This document shows positions 8,352-17,885 of a DNA stretch of 64,000 nt, piece after piece (within the stretch, counting starts at the first letter, position 1; the number at the start of each line of letters is the position of its first letter). Below the pieces are notes generated by a model, which was not told where the DNA came from, ran no database searches, and saw nothing but the letters and a program-made list of their open reading frames with translations. A program made the position numbers and the translations under genes. Origin of the DNA: Paraburkholderia rhizosphaerae (GTDB lineage: Bacteria; Pseudomonadota; Gammaproteobacteria; Burkholderiales; Burkholderiaceae). The stretch is from assembly GCF_004366595.1 (NCBI RefSeq), contig NZ_SORE01000031.1:1-64000 (forward strand), read 5' to 3'.

Positions 8352-9352
8352 GCCGGGCGGCCATGATCCTGTTGACGATCGGCGGCGCGCTGTTTGTCGC
8401 GCTGCTCGCATGGCAGGGCTTCGGTTCGGTTGCATCGACGCTGCTCGCCGCGGGCTGGGGGCTCGGGCTGGTTGCCGCGTTGCATCTGCTACCGCTCGCG
8501 CTCGACGCGGGGGCGATTTCCGTACTGTTCGACAAGCGTCGCGATTCGCTCACCGAGCGCGATGCGGTGTTCGCTCGCTGGATCGGCGAATCGGTGAACA
8601 GCCTGTTGCCGGCCGGCCAGATCGGCGGTCCGGTGATGATGGTGCGCCAGCTCGCCCAACGTGGGATGCAGATGCGCGATGCCGCCGCGGCGATCACGGT
8701 CAGCACGACGTTGCAGGCGATCGCGCAGATCGTCTTTGCGATGCTCGGGCTTTTACTGTTCGGCGCATCCGCGTCGCACGGCGCATTCCATAACCTGCAG
8801 ACCGCGGCGATCATCGCGACCGCGGTGCTCGGCGCGATGGTCGTCGGCTTTTATCTGGCGCAGCGTCGCGGGCTATTTGGACGTGCGCTGCGCACGGTGT
8901 CGAAGGTGTTCGGCAAGCGCGACTGGTCGTCGCTGACGACGCGCGCCGATGCGGTCGACGCGGCCGTGCACGCGCTGTACAGCGAGCGCCGTCGCGTCGC
9001 CGCGAGTTTCGCATTGAGCCTGGCGGGCTGGATTGTCGGTACCGCTGAGGTGTGGCTTGCGCTGCGCTTTCTCGGCCACCCGGTCGGCTGGATCGACGCG
9101 TTGCTGCTCGAAAGCATTGGCCAGGCGATCCGCGGCGCGGCGTTTGCGATTCCCGGCTCGCTTGGCGTTCAGGAGGGCGGCTATCTGCTGCTCGCGCCGC
9201 TGGTCGGGCTGCCGCCGGAAGCAGCGCTCGCGCTGTCGCTCGTCAAGCGCGCGCGTGAGCTGCTGCTTGGCCTGCCGGGTCTGCTCTACCTGCATTTCAG
9301 CGAAAGAAGCTGGCAACGGCGGCGCGCAACACGCCTGCCGGCCACCGATTGA
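8348..9352 (+). CDS. HpnL-like / lysylphosphatidylglycerol synthase TM-domain membrane protein
   Basis: 334 residues, about eight hydrophobic segments, starting with GTG overlapping the upstream stop (GTGA). Signature RWIGESVNSLLPAGQIGGP and the later IPGSLGVQEGGYLLLAPLVGLP are hallmarks of the HpnL branch of the UPF0104/flippase-like family. HpnL proteins occur with hopanoid genes and are suspected lipid transporters. In this operon it may flip the lipid made by the CDP-alcohol transferase. The reading that begins at 8057 is a shadow overlapping the oxygenase. Confidence 0.8.
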   Translation: MSRAAMILLTIGGALFVALLAWQGFGSVASTLLAAGWGLGLVAALHLLPLALDAGAISVLFDKRRDSLTERDAVFARWIGESVNSLLPAGQIGGPVMMVRQLAQRGMQMRDAAAAITVSTTLQAIAQIVFAMLGLLLFGASASHGAFHNLQTAAIIATAVLGAMVVGFYLAQRRGLFGRALRTVSKVFGKRDWSSLTTRADAVDAAVHALYSERRRVAASFALSLAGWIVGTAEVWLALRFLGHPVGWIDALLLESIGQAIRGAAFAIPGSLGVQEGGYLLLAPLVGLPPEAALALSLVKRARELLLGLPGLLYLHFSERSWQRRRATRLPATD

Positions 9353-9385
9353 ATTACCCGAAAACCAGAACAGGAAGAACCGCGA

Positions 9386-10150
9386 ATGCGCGCCATCATT
9401 CTTGCCGCGGGCTTGGGCCTGCGTCTTCAGCAGCAACCCGGCGAACAGTTTCCGAAGTGCCTGCTGCGCTTCGACGGCATGACGCTGCTCGAACGCCACT
9501 TGCAGATGCTCGATGCGGCGGGCGTGCACGAAGTCGTGCTCGCGCTGGGTTTTCAGCCCGAGTTGGTGGAAGCCGAATTGAAGCGGATCGGCTGGCCCCG
9601 GCCAGTCGAGATCATGCTGAACCCGCGCTATGACCTGGGCAGTGTTCTGACCGTGCATACGGTCGCCGACGCGCTGACGCGCGGCGGCGATGTGCTGCTG
9701 ATGGACGCGGACGTGCTGTACGACGAGCGCATTCTGGCCGCGCTGGTTGCGGGCACTGAAGCAAACCGGCTGCTGATCGACCGCGATTTCGAAACGGGCG
9801 ACGAACCGGTGAAGCTGTGCCTGAAAGACGGCGTGCCGGTCGAATTGCGCAAGCAAGTGGCGGCGAATCTCGCTTATGACACGATCGGCGAGTCGGTCGG
9901 GTTCTTCCGTTTCCGCGAAGCGGCCGCACAGCGCTTCGCCCAGATCGTCGCCGGCTATATCGATAGCGGTCGTGCGAACCTGCCGCACGAAGAAGCGGTG
10001 CGCGATCTGCTGCTCGAACGCAGCCAGGTGTTCGAAACAGCGGACGTGACCGGTGCACCGTGGATCGAAATCGACTTCCCGAACGACGTCGAGCGCGCCA
10101 GCGCCGAGATTCTGCCGTTGCTGCAACCGCTGGTCGGCGCGTCGCGCTAG
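9386..10150 (+). CDS. LicC-like nucleotidyltransferase (phosphocholine cytidylyltransferase family)
   Basis: 254 residues with the nucleotidyltransferase start MRAIILAAGLGLRL, PKCLLRFDGMTLLERHL, a DADVLYD metal-binding motif and ATG behind a purine-rich stretch (ggaagaacc). The family makes NDP-activated sugars or, in the LicC branch, CDP-choline from CTP and phosphocholine. Last gene of the four-gene operon (34 bp after the HpnL-like gene). Cytosolic. The activated alcohol is unknown; choline is only one option. Confidence 0.82.
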   Translation: MRAIILAAGLGLRLQQQPGEQFPKCLLRFDGMTLLERHLQMLDAAGVHEVVLALGFQPELVEAELKRIGWPRPVEIMLNPRYDLGSVLTVHTVADALTRGGDVLLMDADVLYDERILAALVAGTEANRLLIDRDFETGDEPVKLCLKDGVPVELRKQVAANLAYDTIGESVGFFRFREAAAQRFAQIVAGYIDSGRANLPHEEAVRDLLLERSQVFETADVTGAPWIEIDFPNDVERASAEILPLLQPLVGASR

Positions 10151-10298
10151 ACGCTTTATTTGCGTGCTTTGTTTGCATCAGTCGCGCCGCGCGGTGCGCG
10201 CCGGCGCGGTGTTTCGCCGCGCGGTATCGTGACCGGTTAGCGGTGGTCGTGAACCGCGTTCCAATACGCCGCCGTCTGCGGTGGCCGCTTCGTCCGTT

Positions 10299-11702
10299 AT
10301 GCCTCTTGCCTTAGGCGCCTTTATCGTTCCTTTGATCGTCGCGTGCGCGATGTTCATGGAGAACGTGGATTCGACGGTCATCGTCACCTCGCTGCCGGTG
10401 ATCGCGCGCGACTTCGGCACCGACCCGATCACGCTGAAACTGGCAGTCACGAGCTACGTGATCGGCCTTGGCGTATTCATTCCGATCTGCGGCTGGGTGG
10501 CCGACCGCTTCGGCTCACGCACGGTGTTTCGCACGGCGATCGGCATTTTCGTGGCCGGCTCGCTGATGTGCGCGGCTTCCACGTCGCTGGCGACGCTCGT
10601 CGCCGCGCGTTTTGTGCAAGGGGTCGGCGGCGCGCTGATGGTGCCGGTCGGGCGCATCATCATCTTCCGTTCGATGCCGAAGTCGGACTTCATTCGCGCG
10701 GTCAACTATCTGACCGTGCCCGCGCTGCTCGGGCCGGTGATCGGGCCGCCGATCGGCGGCTTTATCACGACGTATCTGCACTGGCGGCTGATTTTCTTCG
10801 TCAACGTGCCGATCGGCATCCTCGGCATCTGGCTCACGAACCGTCATATCCAGAACCTGCGTGAGCCGCATCCGGGGCCGCTCGACTGGTTTGGCTTTGC
10901 GTTGTCGGCCAGTGGCGCGGCGCTGCTGATGCTCGGTTTGTCGCTAATCGGCAGCGGCCTCGTATCGGGCAGCGCGATGTTCGTCATGTGCGCGCTGGGC
11001 GCCGCGCTGCTATTCGTCTATTGGCTGTATGCGAGCCGCGTCGCAGCGCCGGTGCTCGATCTGCGATTGCTTCGAATTCCGTCTTTTCACGCGAGCGTCG
11101 TAGGCGGATCGCTGTTTCGCATCGGTCTCGGCGCGGTGCCGTTTCTGCTGCCGCTAGCGTTGCAGGAAGGGCTCGGGATGACCGCGTTCAAGTCCGGTTC
11201 GATTACCTGTGCGTCCGCATTTGGCGCGATCTTTATGAAGACGATCGCGCTGCGGGTGCTCGCGCGCTTCGGTTTTCGCTCGGTGCTGATGGTCAACGCG
11301 GTGTTCGCCGGCTGTGCGATCGCGGTCTACGGACTGTTCTTTCCGGGAATGCCGCATTGGTTGATCTGGTGCATCGTGCTGGTGGGCGGGATCTTTCCTT
11401 CGCTGCAGTTCACGTCGCTGAACTCGCTTGCGTATGCCGATATTCCGACCCGCGATATCGGCCGGGCGACCGGCGTGTCGAGCGTAATCCAGCAACTGTC
11501 GCTGGGGCTCGGCGTGACGATCGCCGGTATCGTGCTGCAGGTTTCACATGTGCTGCAAGGCCACAAGACGATCGTCTGGTCCGACTTCTGGCCAGCCTTT
11601 TTCGTGATCGGCCTGTTCTCGTGCGCATCCATTCCAATTACCCGGCGCCTGCCGCAGGGCACCGGCGACGAACTCGCGCGCGGCAAACGGGGCGCGGCGT
11701 AG
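10299..11702 (+). CDS. MFS transporter, DHA2 (EmrB/QacA-like) family
   Basis: About 467 residues with some 14 predicted membrane helices. N-terminal MENVDSTVIVTSLPVIARDF and motif A WVADRFGSRTVFR are typical of DHA2 drug:H+ antiporters; motif C appears as LLGPVIGPPIGG. An in-frame GTG at 10281 is an alternative start; neither has a good ribosome site. Usually exports drugs or organic molecules. It precedes the ectoine catabolic cluster on the same strand, with 225 bp in between, so a link to ectoine is possible but unproven. Confidence 0.88.
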   Translation: MPLALGAFIVPLIVACAMFMENVDSTVIVTSLPVIARDFGTDPITLKLAVTSYVIGLGVFIPICGWVADRFGSRTVFRTAIGIFVAGSLMCAASTSLATLVAARFVQGVGGALMVPVGRIIIFRSMPKSDFIRAVNYLTVPALLGPVIGPPIGGFITTYLHWRLIFFVNVPIGILGIWLTNRHIQNLREPHPGPLDWFGFALSASGAALLMLGLSLIGSGLVSGSAMFVMCALGAALLFVYWLYASRVAAPVLDLRLLRIPSFHASVVGGSLFRIGLGAVPFLLPLALQEGLGMTAFKSGSITCASAFGAIFMKTIALRVLARFGFRSVLMVNAVFAGCAIAVYGLFFPGMPHWLIWCIVLVGGIFPSLQFTSLNSLAYADIPTRDIGRATGVSSVIQQLSLGLGVTIAGIVLQVSHVLQGHKTIVWSDFWPAFFVIGLFSCASIPITRRLPQGTGDELARGKRGAA

Positions 11703-11725
11703 CCCGGTAAACAAGCGCAAGCAAA

Positions 11726-11766
11726 AAACGACCGCGATGCGGCACGCGGTATGCGCCGTGTCGTTT
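11726..11766. terminator. Probable terminator hairpin after the MFS gene
   Basis: Outer arms AAACGAC (11726-11732) and GTCGTTT (11760-11766) enclose a second GC-rich inner pairing. The T-run is short on the plus strand and longer on the minus strand. It would separate the MFS transcript from enuR. Confidence 0.4.
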
Positions 11767-11882
11767 GAACCGGTTCAATTGCGTCGCGTCCCTTTGTCCG
11801 ATTCAGTCCGTCACCGCGCCTTGACGCCGCCGTATCTGTGAGCAATCGGACTTTATAAAGCCAGATTTTTCGTCTGAATTGC

Positions 11883-11893
11883 ACTAGGACAAT
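11883..11893 (+). promoter_or_regulatory. Candidate EnuR operator copy 1
   Basis: ACTAGGACAAT lies 35 bp before enuR and recurs as ACCAGGACAAT before eutB. Shared 10 of 11 bases. Assignment to EnuR is inference from position only. Confidence 0.35.
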
Positions 11894-11927
11894 TCTTTTC
11901 CAGCGCTATTTCATCGCACTATGCAAG

Positions 11928-13349
11928 GTGGGGAGAGCAAGGGAGAACGACTTGATCGAGCAATGGCGAGAGGCTGTACGTGCGGTACACGGTGTTGAAT
12001 CGAAATACAAACGGCTGGTCAAGGCGATCGCCGGCGATATTGAAAGCGAGGAGTTATCGGCGGGCACCCGCTTGCCGCCGCAGCGCGATGTCGCATCGGA
12101 ACTGTCGATCAGCGTGCAGACGGTCACCAATGCGTATAAGGAACTGGAGCGGCAAGGGCTGATCCGCTGCGAGGTCGGGCGCGGCAGTTTCGTCGCTGAA
12201 CGGGTGACGGAGGCGATGTCGAGTTATATGCTCGACACCGCGGAACGGTCTGTCGTCGACTTTTCGATTGCGCGCATTATCCACACGCCGGAACACGATG
12301 CGATGTGGCGCAAGGTTTGCGCCGCACTTGCCGCGGCCGAGGACCAGCCGTGGATACGCGCATTCCGGCCGATTGCGGGCTTTGAGCATCACCGTCAGGC
12401 GGGCATCGACTGGCTCGCGACACTTGGCATGCCCGCGTCGATCGATACGCTGCTGGTCACGAATGGCGCGGCGCACGGCATTTTCCTTGCGCTCGCATCG
12501 CTTGTCGGGCCGGGCGACACGGTTCTGTGCGAGAGTCTGACGGACCATGGCGTGATCGGCTCGGCGAACGTGCTCGGCTTTACGCTGAAGGGACTCGAAA
12601 TCGACGAGTACGGGTTGCATCCTGAACACTTCGAAGAGATGTGCGACAGCGAGCGCATTACCGCGCTCGTCTGCACGCCGACATTAAACAACCCGACCGT
12701 GGCGCTGATGCCGGAATCACGCCGTCGCGCGATTGCGCGTATCGCGGAGCGCTACGGCGTATATGTGATCGAGGACGATGTCTACGGTCCGCTTCCGGCC
12801 AAGCCGATTCCGCCGATCTCCAGCCTGATTCCCGAGTTGTCGTTCTACTGCACGAGCATGACCAAGTCGGTGCTCGCGGGTTTGCGCGTCGGCTATCTGA
12901 CGACGCCGCGGCGTCTCGCGTTGCGCGTTGAAAGCGTGTTGCGCGTGAGCAGCTGGATGGCCACGTCGCCGATGGCCGAAGTCGCGACGCGATGGATTAA
13001 CGACGGTACCGCTGCGCGTCTCGTGCAGGTTCAGCGCGATCGGCTCGCGAAGCGTCAGGCTGCGTTGCAGCAGGTACTGGGCGACTATCTGCTCGGTGCG
13101 CATCCGCATGCGTTGTCCGCATGGCTTCGCGTGCCGGACCACTGGCAGGCCGAGCGGCTCGTGCGCGAATTGCGCAACCGGGACATCGCGGTGACATCGC
13201 CGGACCCGTTTCTCGTGCGCGGCGCCGATCGGCCGAATGCGGTGCGTTTGTGCGTCGGCGCGGAAGTCAGCGACAACACGTATCGCGATGCGCTCGAAAC
13301 GATGCGTGACGTATTCGAGCAATTTCCGCAGGTGCATGATTTCGGCTGA
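11928..13349 (+). CDS. enuR: EnuR-like MocR/GntR regulator of ectoine catabolism
   Basis: 473 residues. An N-terminal GntR winged helix (residues ~25-95: LPPQRDVASELSISVQTV, NAYKELERQGLI) is fused to a class-I aminotransferase fold with the PLP-lysine in CTSMTKSVLAGLRVGY. MocR proteins bind PLP and sense amino compounds. Directly preceding eutB-doeD, it matches EnuR, known to bind intermediates N-acetyl-diaminobutyrate and diaminobutyrate. The GTG at 11928 is the longest start; a TTG near 11951 after GGGAG is an alternative. An AC[T/C]AGGACAAT sequence is found upstream of both this gene and eutB. Confidence 0.85.
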   Translation: MGRARENDLIEQWREAVRAVHGVESKYKRLVKAIAGDIESEELSAGTRLPPQRDVASELSISVQTVTNAYKELERQGLIRCEVGRGSFVAERVTEAMSSYMLDTAERSVVDFSIARIIHTPEHDAMWRKVCAALAAAEDQPWIRAFRPIAGFEHHRQAGIDWLATLGMPASIDTLLVTNGAAHGIFLALASLVGPGDTVLCESLTDHGVIGSANVLGFTLKGLEIDEYGLHPEHFEEMCDSERITALVCTPTLNNPTVALMPESRRRAIARIAERYGVYVIEDDVYGPLPAKPIPPISSLIPELSFYCTSMTKSVLAGLRVGYLTTPRRLALRVESVLRVSSWMATSPMAEVATRWINDGTAARLVQVQRDRLAKRQAALQQVLGDYLLGAHPHALSAWLRVPDHWQAERLVRELRNRDIAVTSPDPFLVRGADRPNAVRLCVGAEVSDNTYRDALETMRDVFEQFPQVHDFG

Positions 13350-13398
13350 ATTCCGCTGCTGAATTCGATGCCCACTTCAGCGGATGTCGCTGAAATGT

Positions 13399-13409
13399 AC
13401 CAGGACAAT
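13399..13409 (+). promoter_or_regulatory. Candidate EnuR operator copy 2, upstream of eutB
   Basis: ACCAGGACAAT, 132 bp before the eutB start. A 7-bp inverted repeat (TTCAGCG 13376-13382, CGCTGAA 13388-13394) lies immediately before it. Both could be regulator binding sites, or the repeat could be the weak end of the enuR transcript. Confidence 0.35.
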
Positions 13410-13540
13410 GAAAATCAAATTGTGGCTCATTAGACTGGGCTTCTGTGCACCGATGCGACTGTTCGATCGAAGTCGCCTGATGTGGCTTCGGCGGCCTCGC
13501 GCATCGGCATCATGAAAGTTCGAATGCTGGTTCGAGGCCC

Positions 13541-14515
13541 ATGTCCGTTCTCACGCTTGCCGATGTTTATCGCGCGCGCCGTCGTATCGAAGGGCGAGTA
13601 TGCCGTACGCCGCTCGTCGAATCGCCTTCACTATCGGCGCTCGCGCGCACCCCTGTCTATCTGAAACTGGAGACTGTGCAGCCGACCGGTAGTTTCAAGC
13701 TGCGCGGCGCGACGCACGCCGTTGCCCGTCTTGCCGATCAAGGTTGCAAGCGTGTCGTAACCGCGTCGACCGGCAATCACGGACGCGCGGTCGCGTATGC
13801 GGCACGCACGTTCGGCATGGAAACGACGGTGTGCATGTCATCGCTGGTGCCGGACAACAAGGTGGAAGCGGTGCGCGCGCTCGGCGCACGCGCGCATATC
13901 GTCGGCAACAGTCAGGACGATGCGGAACATGAAGCATTGCGCCTCACGCGAGACGAAGGGTATGCGTATGTGCCGCCGTTCGATCACATCGATGTGATCG
14001 CGGGGCAGGCAACGCTAGGCGTCGAGATACTCGAAGCGCTGCCGGATGTCGCGAACATCGTCGTGCCGTTGTCGGGCGGTGGCCTCTTTGCCGGCGTCGC
14101 GTTTGCCGCGAAGCAGGTGAGCCCCAAGGTGCGGCTGACCGGTGTGACGATGGAGCGCGGCGCCGCAATGCATGCAAGCCTTGATGCCGGCCGTCCCGTG
14201 CAGGTCGACGAACAGGCGACGCTTGCCGATTCGCTGGGCGGCGGGATTGGCCTTGAAAACCGTTACACGTTCGCGATGACGCGCGATCTGATCGACGCGT
14301 TGATCCTGCTCGACGAGGCATCGATCGCGCGCGGGATCGTGCATGCGTATCGGCAGGAACGGCTCGTAGTCGAAGGCGCGGCGGCCATCGGCATCGCGGC
14401 GCTGCTCGATCGCGCATTGCCGGAGCAGTCATTGCAACGCGGACCGGTCGTGCTGATCGTGACCGGCGCGAACATCGATATCGACCAGCATCGCCGCGTG
14501 ATCGACGCGGCCTGA
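13541..14515 (+). CDS. eutB: Hydroxyectoine utilisation dehydratase EutB
   Basis: 324 residues of the threonine dehydratase/serine racemase fold type II PLP family. The PLP-lysine is in TGSFKLRGA, TGNHGRAVAYAA follows, and the phosphate-binding glycine loop is PLSGGGLFAGV. In hydroxyectoine users EutB acts with EutC to convert hydroxyectoine to ectoine. Start ATG at 13541. The product could be called a threonine dehydratase by fold alone; the neighbours eutC, doeA and doeB decide for EutB. Confidence 0.88.
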   Translation: MSVLTLADVYRARRRIEGRVCRTPLVESPSLSALARTPVYLKLETVQPTGSFKLRGATHAVARLADQGCKRVVTASTGNHGRAVAYAARTFGMETTVCMSSLVPDNKVEAVRALGARAHIVGNSQDDAEHEALRLTRDEGYAYVPPFDHIDVIAGQATLGVEILEALPDVANIVVPLSGGGLFAGVAFAAKQVSPKVRLTGVTMERGAAMHASLDAGRPVQVDEQATLADSLGGGIGLENRYTFAMTRDLIDALILLDEASIARGIVHAYRQERLVVEGAAAIGIAALLDRALPEQSLQRGPVVLIVTGANIDIDQHRRVIDAA

Positions 14516-14530
14516 CGCGGGACATCCGAC

Positions 14531-15532
14531 ATGACAGCCATTACCTTGCTAGGCGAAGCACAGCTTCGTGAACTCGTGCCACTCGATCTCGCCGCGATCG
14601 ACCAGGTCGAAGCCGCGTTTGCGGCGCTGGCAACCGAAGCAGTCGCGATGCCGCCGATCCTGCGGCTCGATCTGCCTGAGCATCACGGCGAGGTTGACGT
14701 AAAGACTGCGTATTTGCCGCGCTTCGATAGCTTTGCGATCAAGGTCAGCCCGGGTTTCTTCGACAACCCGTCGCTTGGCCTGCCGAGTTTGAACGGCCTG
14801 ATGCTCGTGTTGTCGGCCAGGACCGGATTGACGCAAGCCGTGTTGCTGGATAACGGCTACCTGACGGCGGTGCGCACCGCGGCGGCCGGTGCGGTCGCCG
14901 CGCGCTGGCTTGCGAAGCGCGCTACGCCGCATGTCGCGGTGCTTGGCGCGGGCGAGCAGGCCCGCTTGCAGTTGCAGGCGCTCTCGCTGGTGCGGCCGTT
15001 CGAACGCGTGACCGTATGGGCGCGCAAGCGCAACAACGCCGAGCGCTTCGCAGCCGATCTGTCCGCGCGGATGAAGGTCGCCTGCGATGTCGCGCGCGAC
15101 CCGCATCACGCGCTTGCTGAAGCGGACATTGCGATCACGACGACGCCAAGCACCGAGCCTCTGATTCAAGCGGCCGATCTGCATCCGGGTTTGCACATCA
15201 CTGCAATGGGTTCGGACGCGGAGCATAAAAACGAAATCGCGCCTGAGGTGCTCGCAGCGGTCCGCTATGTGTGCGATCGCGTATCGCAAACGCGCGTGCT
15301 CGGCGAGTTGCATCACGCGCTCGAAGCCGGCGCATTGGATGCGCGCGCAACCTTTACCGAACTCGGGCAGGTGATTGCGGGTACTACGCGTGGTCGCGCG
15401 AACGACGATGAGATCACGCTGTGTGATCTGACCGGCACCGGTGCGCAGGACACCGCGATCGCGGCGCTCGCGCTTGCGCGTGCTCAGTCTGCCGGTGCCG
15501 GCACCCTTTTCCGTAACGAAGCAACACGCTGA
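14531..15532 (+). CDS. eutC: Ectoine utilisation protein EutC (ornithine cyclodeaminase-like)
   Basis: 333 residues of the ornithine cyclodeaminase/mu-crystallin family, with a Rossmann segment HVAVLGAGEQARLQLQAL and the ITTTPSTEPLI loop. The family handles imino/amino acid reductions with NAD(P). Fifteen bp after eutB, nine bp before doeA, so it is in one operon with them. EutC acts with EutB in turning hydroxyectoine into ectoine. Confidence 0.88.
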   Translation: MTAITLLGEAQLRELVPLDLAAIDQVEAAFAALATEAVAMPPILRLDLPEHHGEVDVKTAYLPRFDSFAIKVSPGFFDNPSLGLPSLNGLMLVLSARTGLTQAVLLDNGYLTAVRTAAAGAVAARWLAKRATPHVAVLGAGEQARLQLQALSLVRPFERVTVWARKRNNAERFAADLSARMKVACDVARDPHHALAEADIAITTTPSTEPLIQAADLHPGLHITAMGSDAEHKNEIAPEVLAAVRYVCDRVSQTRVLGELHHALEAGALDARATFTELGQVIAGTTRGRANDDEITLCDLTGTGAQDTAIAALALARAQSAGAGTLFRNEATR

Positions 15533-15541
15533 GAGGAGACA

Positions 15542-16762
15542 ATGGCGGAATCGACACAACTGGAAAGACAGGCCGCGGCGCCTGTCGTACGACTACCGTT
15601 CGAGCGGGCCGAATACGACGCGCGGATCGCAAAGACGCGCCGCGCGATGCAGATGGCGGGCATCGATCTGTTGATTGTCAGCGACCCGACCAATATGGCG
15701 TGGCTAACCGGCTACGACGGCTGGTCGTTCTATGTGCACCAGTGCGTGCTGCTCGCGCTCGATGGCGAACCGGTGTGGTTCGGCCGTGGTCAGGATGCAA
15801 ACGGCGCGCTACGCACCGTGTTCATGCGGCGCGAGAATATTGTTGGTTATCCGGATCATTACGTGCAATCGACCGAGCGTCATCCGATGGACTATCTCGC
15901 ACGCGAAGTGATCGCGGCGCGTGGCTGGCAGTCCGTGCAGATCGGCGTCGAGATGGATAACTACTACTTCAGCGCGGCCGCGTACGGATCACTCGTGCAA
16001 AACCTGCCGAATGCCAAGTGGCATGACGCGACCGCGCTGGTGAACTGGCAGCGCGCGGTGAAGTCGCCGCGCGAAATCGAATATATGCGCGTGGCCGCGC
16101 GAATTGTCGAGAAAATGCATGCGCGGATTGTCGAGCGGATCGAGCCGGGCATGCGCAAGAGCGATCTGGTGGCCGATATCTATGCGACCGGCATTACCGG
16201 TGTTGACGGGCACGGCGGCGACTATCCGGCAATCGTGCCGCTGCTGCCGACCGGCGCGGACGCGGCCGCACCGCACCTGACCTGGGACGATACGCCGTTG
16301 CGCAATGGTGCGGGCACGTTCTTCGAAATCGCCGGCTGCTTCAAGCGCTATCACTGTCCGCAGTCGCGCACGGTGTTTCTTGGCAAACCACCGCGGCATT
16401 TCTTAAACGGCGAGCGTGCGGTGGTCGATGGCATCGAGGCAGGGCTCGCCGCGGCGAAGCCTGGCAATACCTGCGAAGACATTGCGAACGCGTTTTTCGC
16501 GGTATTGCGCAAGGCGGGCATCGAAAAGAACAGCCGCTGCGGCTATCCGATCGGCGCGAGCTATCCGCCGGACTGGGGCGAGCGCACGATGAGCCTGCGT
16601 CCGGGGGACAAGACTGTCCTCGAAGCGGGCATGACGTTTCACTTCATGCCCGGATTGTGGCTCGACGACTGGGGCCTCGAAATTACCGAAAGCATCCTGA
16701 TTACCGATACCGGCGTCGAGACGTTCTGCAATACGCCGCGCAAGCTGTTTGTGAAGGAGTAG
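15542..16762 (+). CDS. doeA: Ectoine hydrolase DoeA (EutD)
   Basis: 406 residues of the M24 (pita-bread, creatinase-like) family: MQMAGIDLLIVSDPTNMAWLTGYDGWSF is split here as an N-terminal creatinase-type domain (motif SDPTNMAWLTGYD), then the C-terminal catalytic domain. DoeA opens the ectoine ring to N-alpha-acetyl-L-2,4-diaminobutyrate. As in creatinases and DoeA the canonical five metal ligands are not all obvious. AGAGGAG precedes the ATG by a few bases. Three bp separate its stop from doeB. Confidence 0.9.
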   Translation: MAESTQLERQAAAPVVRLPFERAEYDARIAKTRRAMQMAGIDLLIVSDPTNMAWLTGYDGWSFYVHQCVLLALDGEPVWFGRGQDANGALRTVFMRRENIVGYPDHYVQSTERHPMDYLAREVIAARGWQSVQIGVEMDNYYFSAAAYGSLVQNLPNAKWHDATALVNWQRAVKSPREIEYMRVAARIVEKMHARIVERIEPGMRKSDLVADIYATGITGVDGHGGDYPAIVPLLPTGADAAAPHLTWDDTPLRNGAGTFFEIAGCFKRYHCPQSRTVFLGKPPRHFLNGERAVVDGIEAGLAAAKPGNTCEDIANAFFAVLRKAGIEKNSRCGYPIGASYPPDWGERTMSLRPGDKTVLEAGMTFHFMPGLWLDDWGLEITESILITDTGVETFCNTPRKLFVKE

Positions 16763-16765
16763 CCC

Positions 16766-17839
16766 ATGAGGCCATCGCCGATTCAGGCCACTGTCGATTT
16801 TAATGCCGACGGCGAGCAGCACGGCTTTCTGAAGCTGCCGTATTCGCACGATACGTCCGCGTGGGGTGCGGTGATGATTCCGGTTACCGTGATCCGGCGC
16901 GGCGACGGGCCGACCGTGCTATTGACGGGCGGTAATCACGGCGACGAGTACGAAGGGCCGATCGCGCTCGCGAAACTGGCCGCGACGCTGAAGACCACCG
17001 ACGTGAAGGGCCGCGTGATCATCGTGCCGTATATGAATTACCCGGCGTTTCGTGCCGGGACGCGCACGTCGCCGATCGATCGCGGCAATCTGAATCGCAG
17101 TTTTCCGGGCAAGCCGGACGGCACGGTGACCGAGAAGATCGCTGACTACTTCCAGCGCTATCTGCTACCGCTTGCTGACTATGTGCTGGATCTGCATGCC
17201 GGCGGGCGTACGCTCGACTTTGTGCCGTTTGCCGCGATCCACGTCCTTGAGGACGCCGCACAGCAGGCTCGCTGCGAAGCGGCGATGCATGCGTTCGGCG
17301 CGCCGTACTCGATGCGGATGCTCGAACTCGACAGCATCGGCTTGTTCGACAGTGCTGTCGAGGAAGCGGGGAAGGTGTTCGTATCGACCGAGTTGGGCGG
17401 CGGCGGCACGGCGACGGTCGAAAGCGTCGCTGTGGCGGTGCGGGGCATCTATGGGTTTCTTGCGCATGCGGGCGTGCTCGCCTGGAACTCGCAGTGCGTG
17501 AAAACACACGTGCCGGATACCGCCGCGCGCACGACCACGTTGCTCGACATGCCCGACGGCAGTTGCTACACGATCAGCGAACACGATGGCTTGCTCGAAC
17601 TTTGCAAGGACCTCGGCGACACGGTTGAAACGGGGGACGTAATCGCGCGCATCTACGATGCGACGCGTAGCGGTGCAATGCCTGTCGAATACCGCGCGCG
17701 CCGCGGTGGCCTGCTGGCCGCGCGGCATTTTCCGGGGCTTGTGCATATCGGCGATACGGTGGCCGTGGTTGCCGATGTCGTCGAGAAAGGCATTCCGGTC
17801 ACGCATGGCGCGGCGCAACATAGCGCAATCCACGGATGA
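16766..17839 (+). CDS. doeB: N-alpha-acetyl-diaminobutyrate deacetylase DoeB (EutE)
   Basis: 357 residues of the M14/succinylglutamate desuccinylase-aspartoacylase family. Zinc-binding GGNHGDEYEGP and the later DLHAGG are present, with the C-terminal beta domain (GDTVETGDVIARIYD). It removes the acetyl group from the DoeA product to give L-2,4-diaminobutyrate. Three bp after doeA. Confidence 0.9.
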   Translation: MRPSPIQATVDFNADGEQHGFLKLPYSHDTSAWGAVMIPVTVIRRGDGPTVLLTGGNHGDEYEGPIALAKLAATLKTTDVKGRVIIVPYMNYPAFRAGTRTSPIDRGNLNRSFPGKPDGTVTEKIADYFQRYLLPLADYVLDLHAGGRTLDFVPFAAIHVLEDAAQQARCEAAMHAFGAPYSMRMLELDSIGLFDSAVEEAGKVFVSTELGGGGTATVESVAVAVRGIYGFLAHAGVLAWNSQCVKTHVPDTAARTTTLLDMPDGSCYTISEHDGLLELCKDLGDTVETGDVIARIYDATRSGAMPVEYRARRGGLLAARHFPGLVHIGDTVAVVADVVEKGIPVTHGAAQHSAIHG

Positions 17840-17885
17840 GGACGAGGACGGGCATGCGCCGCGCAGCGCATGCCGTCCGAACACG

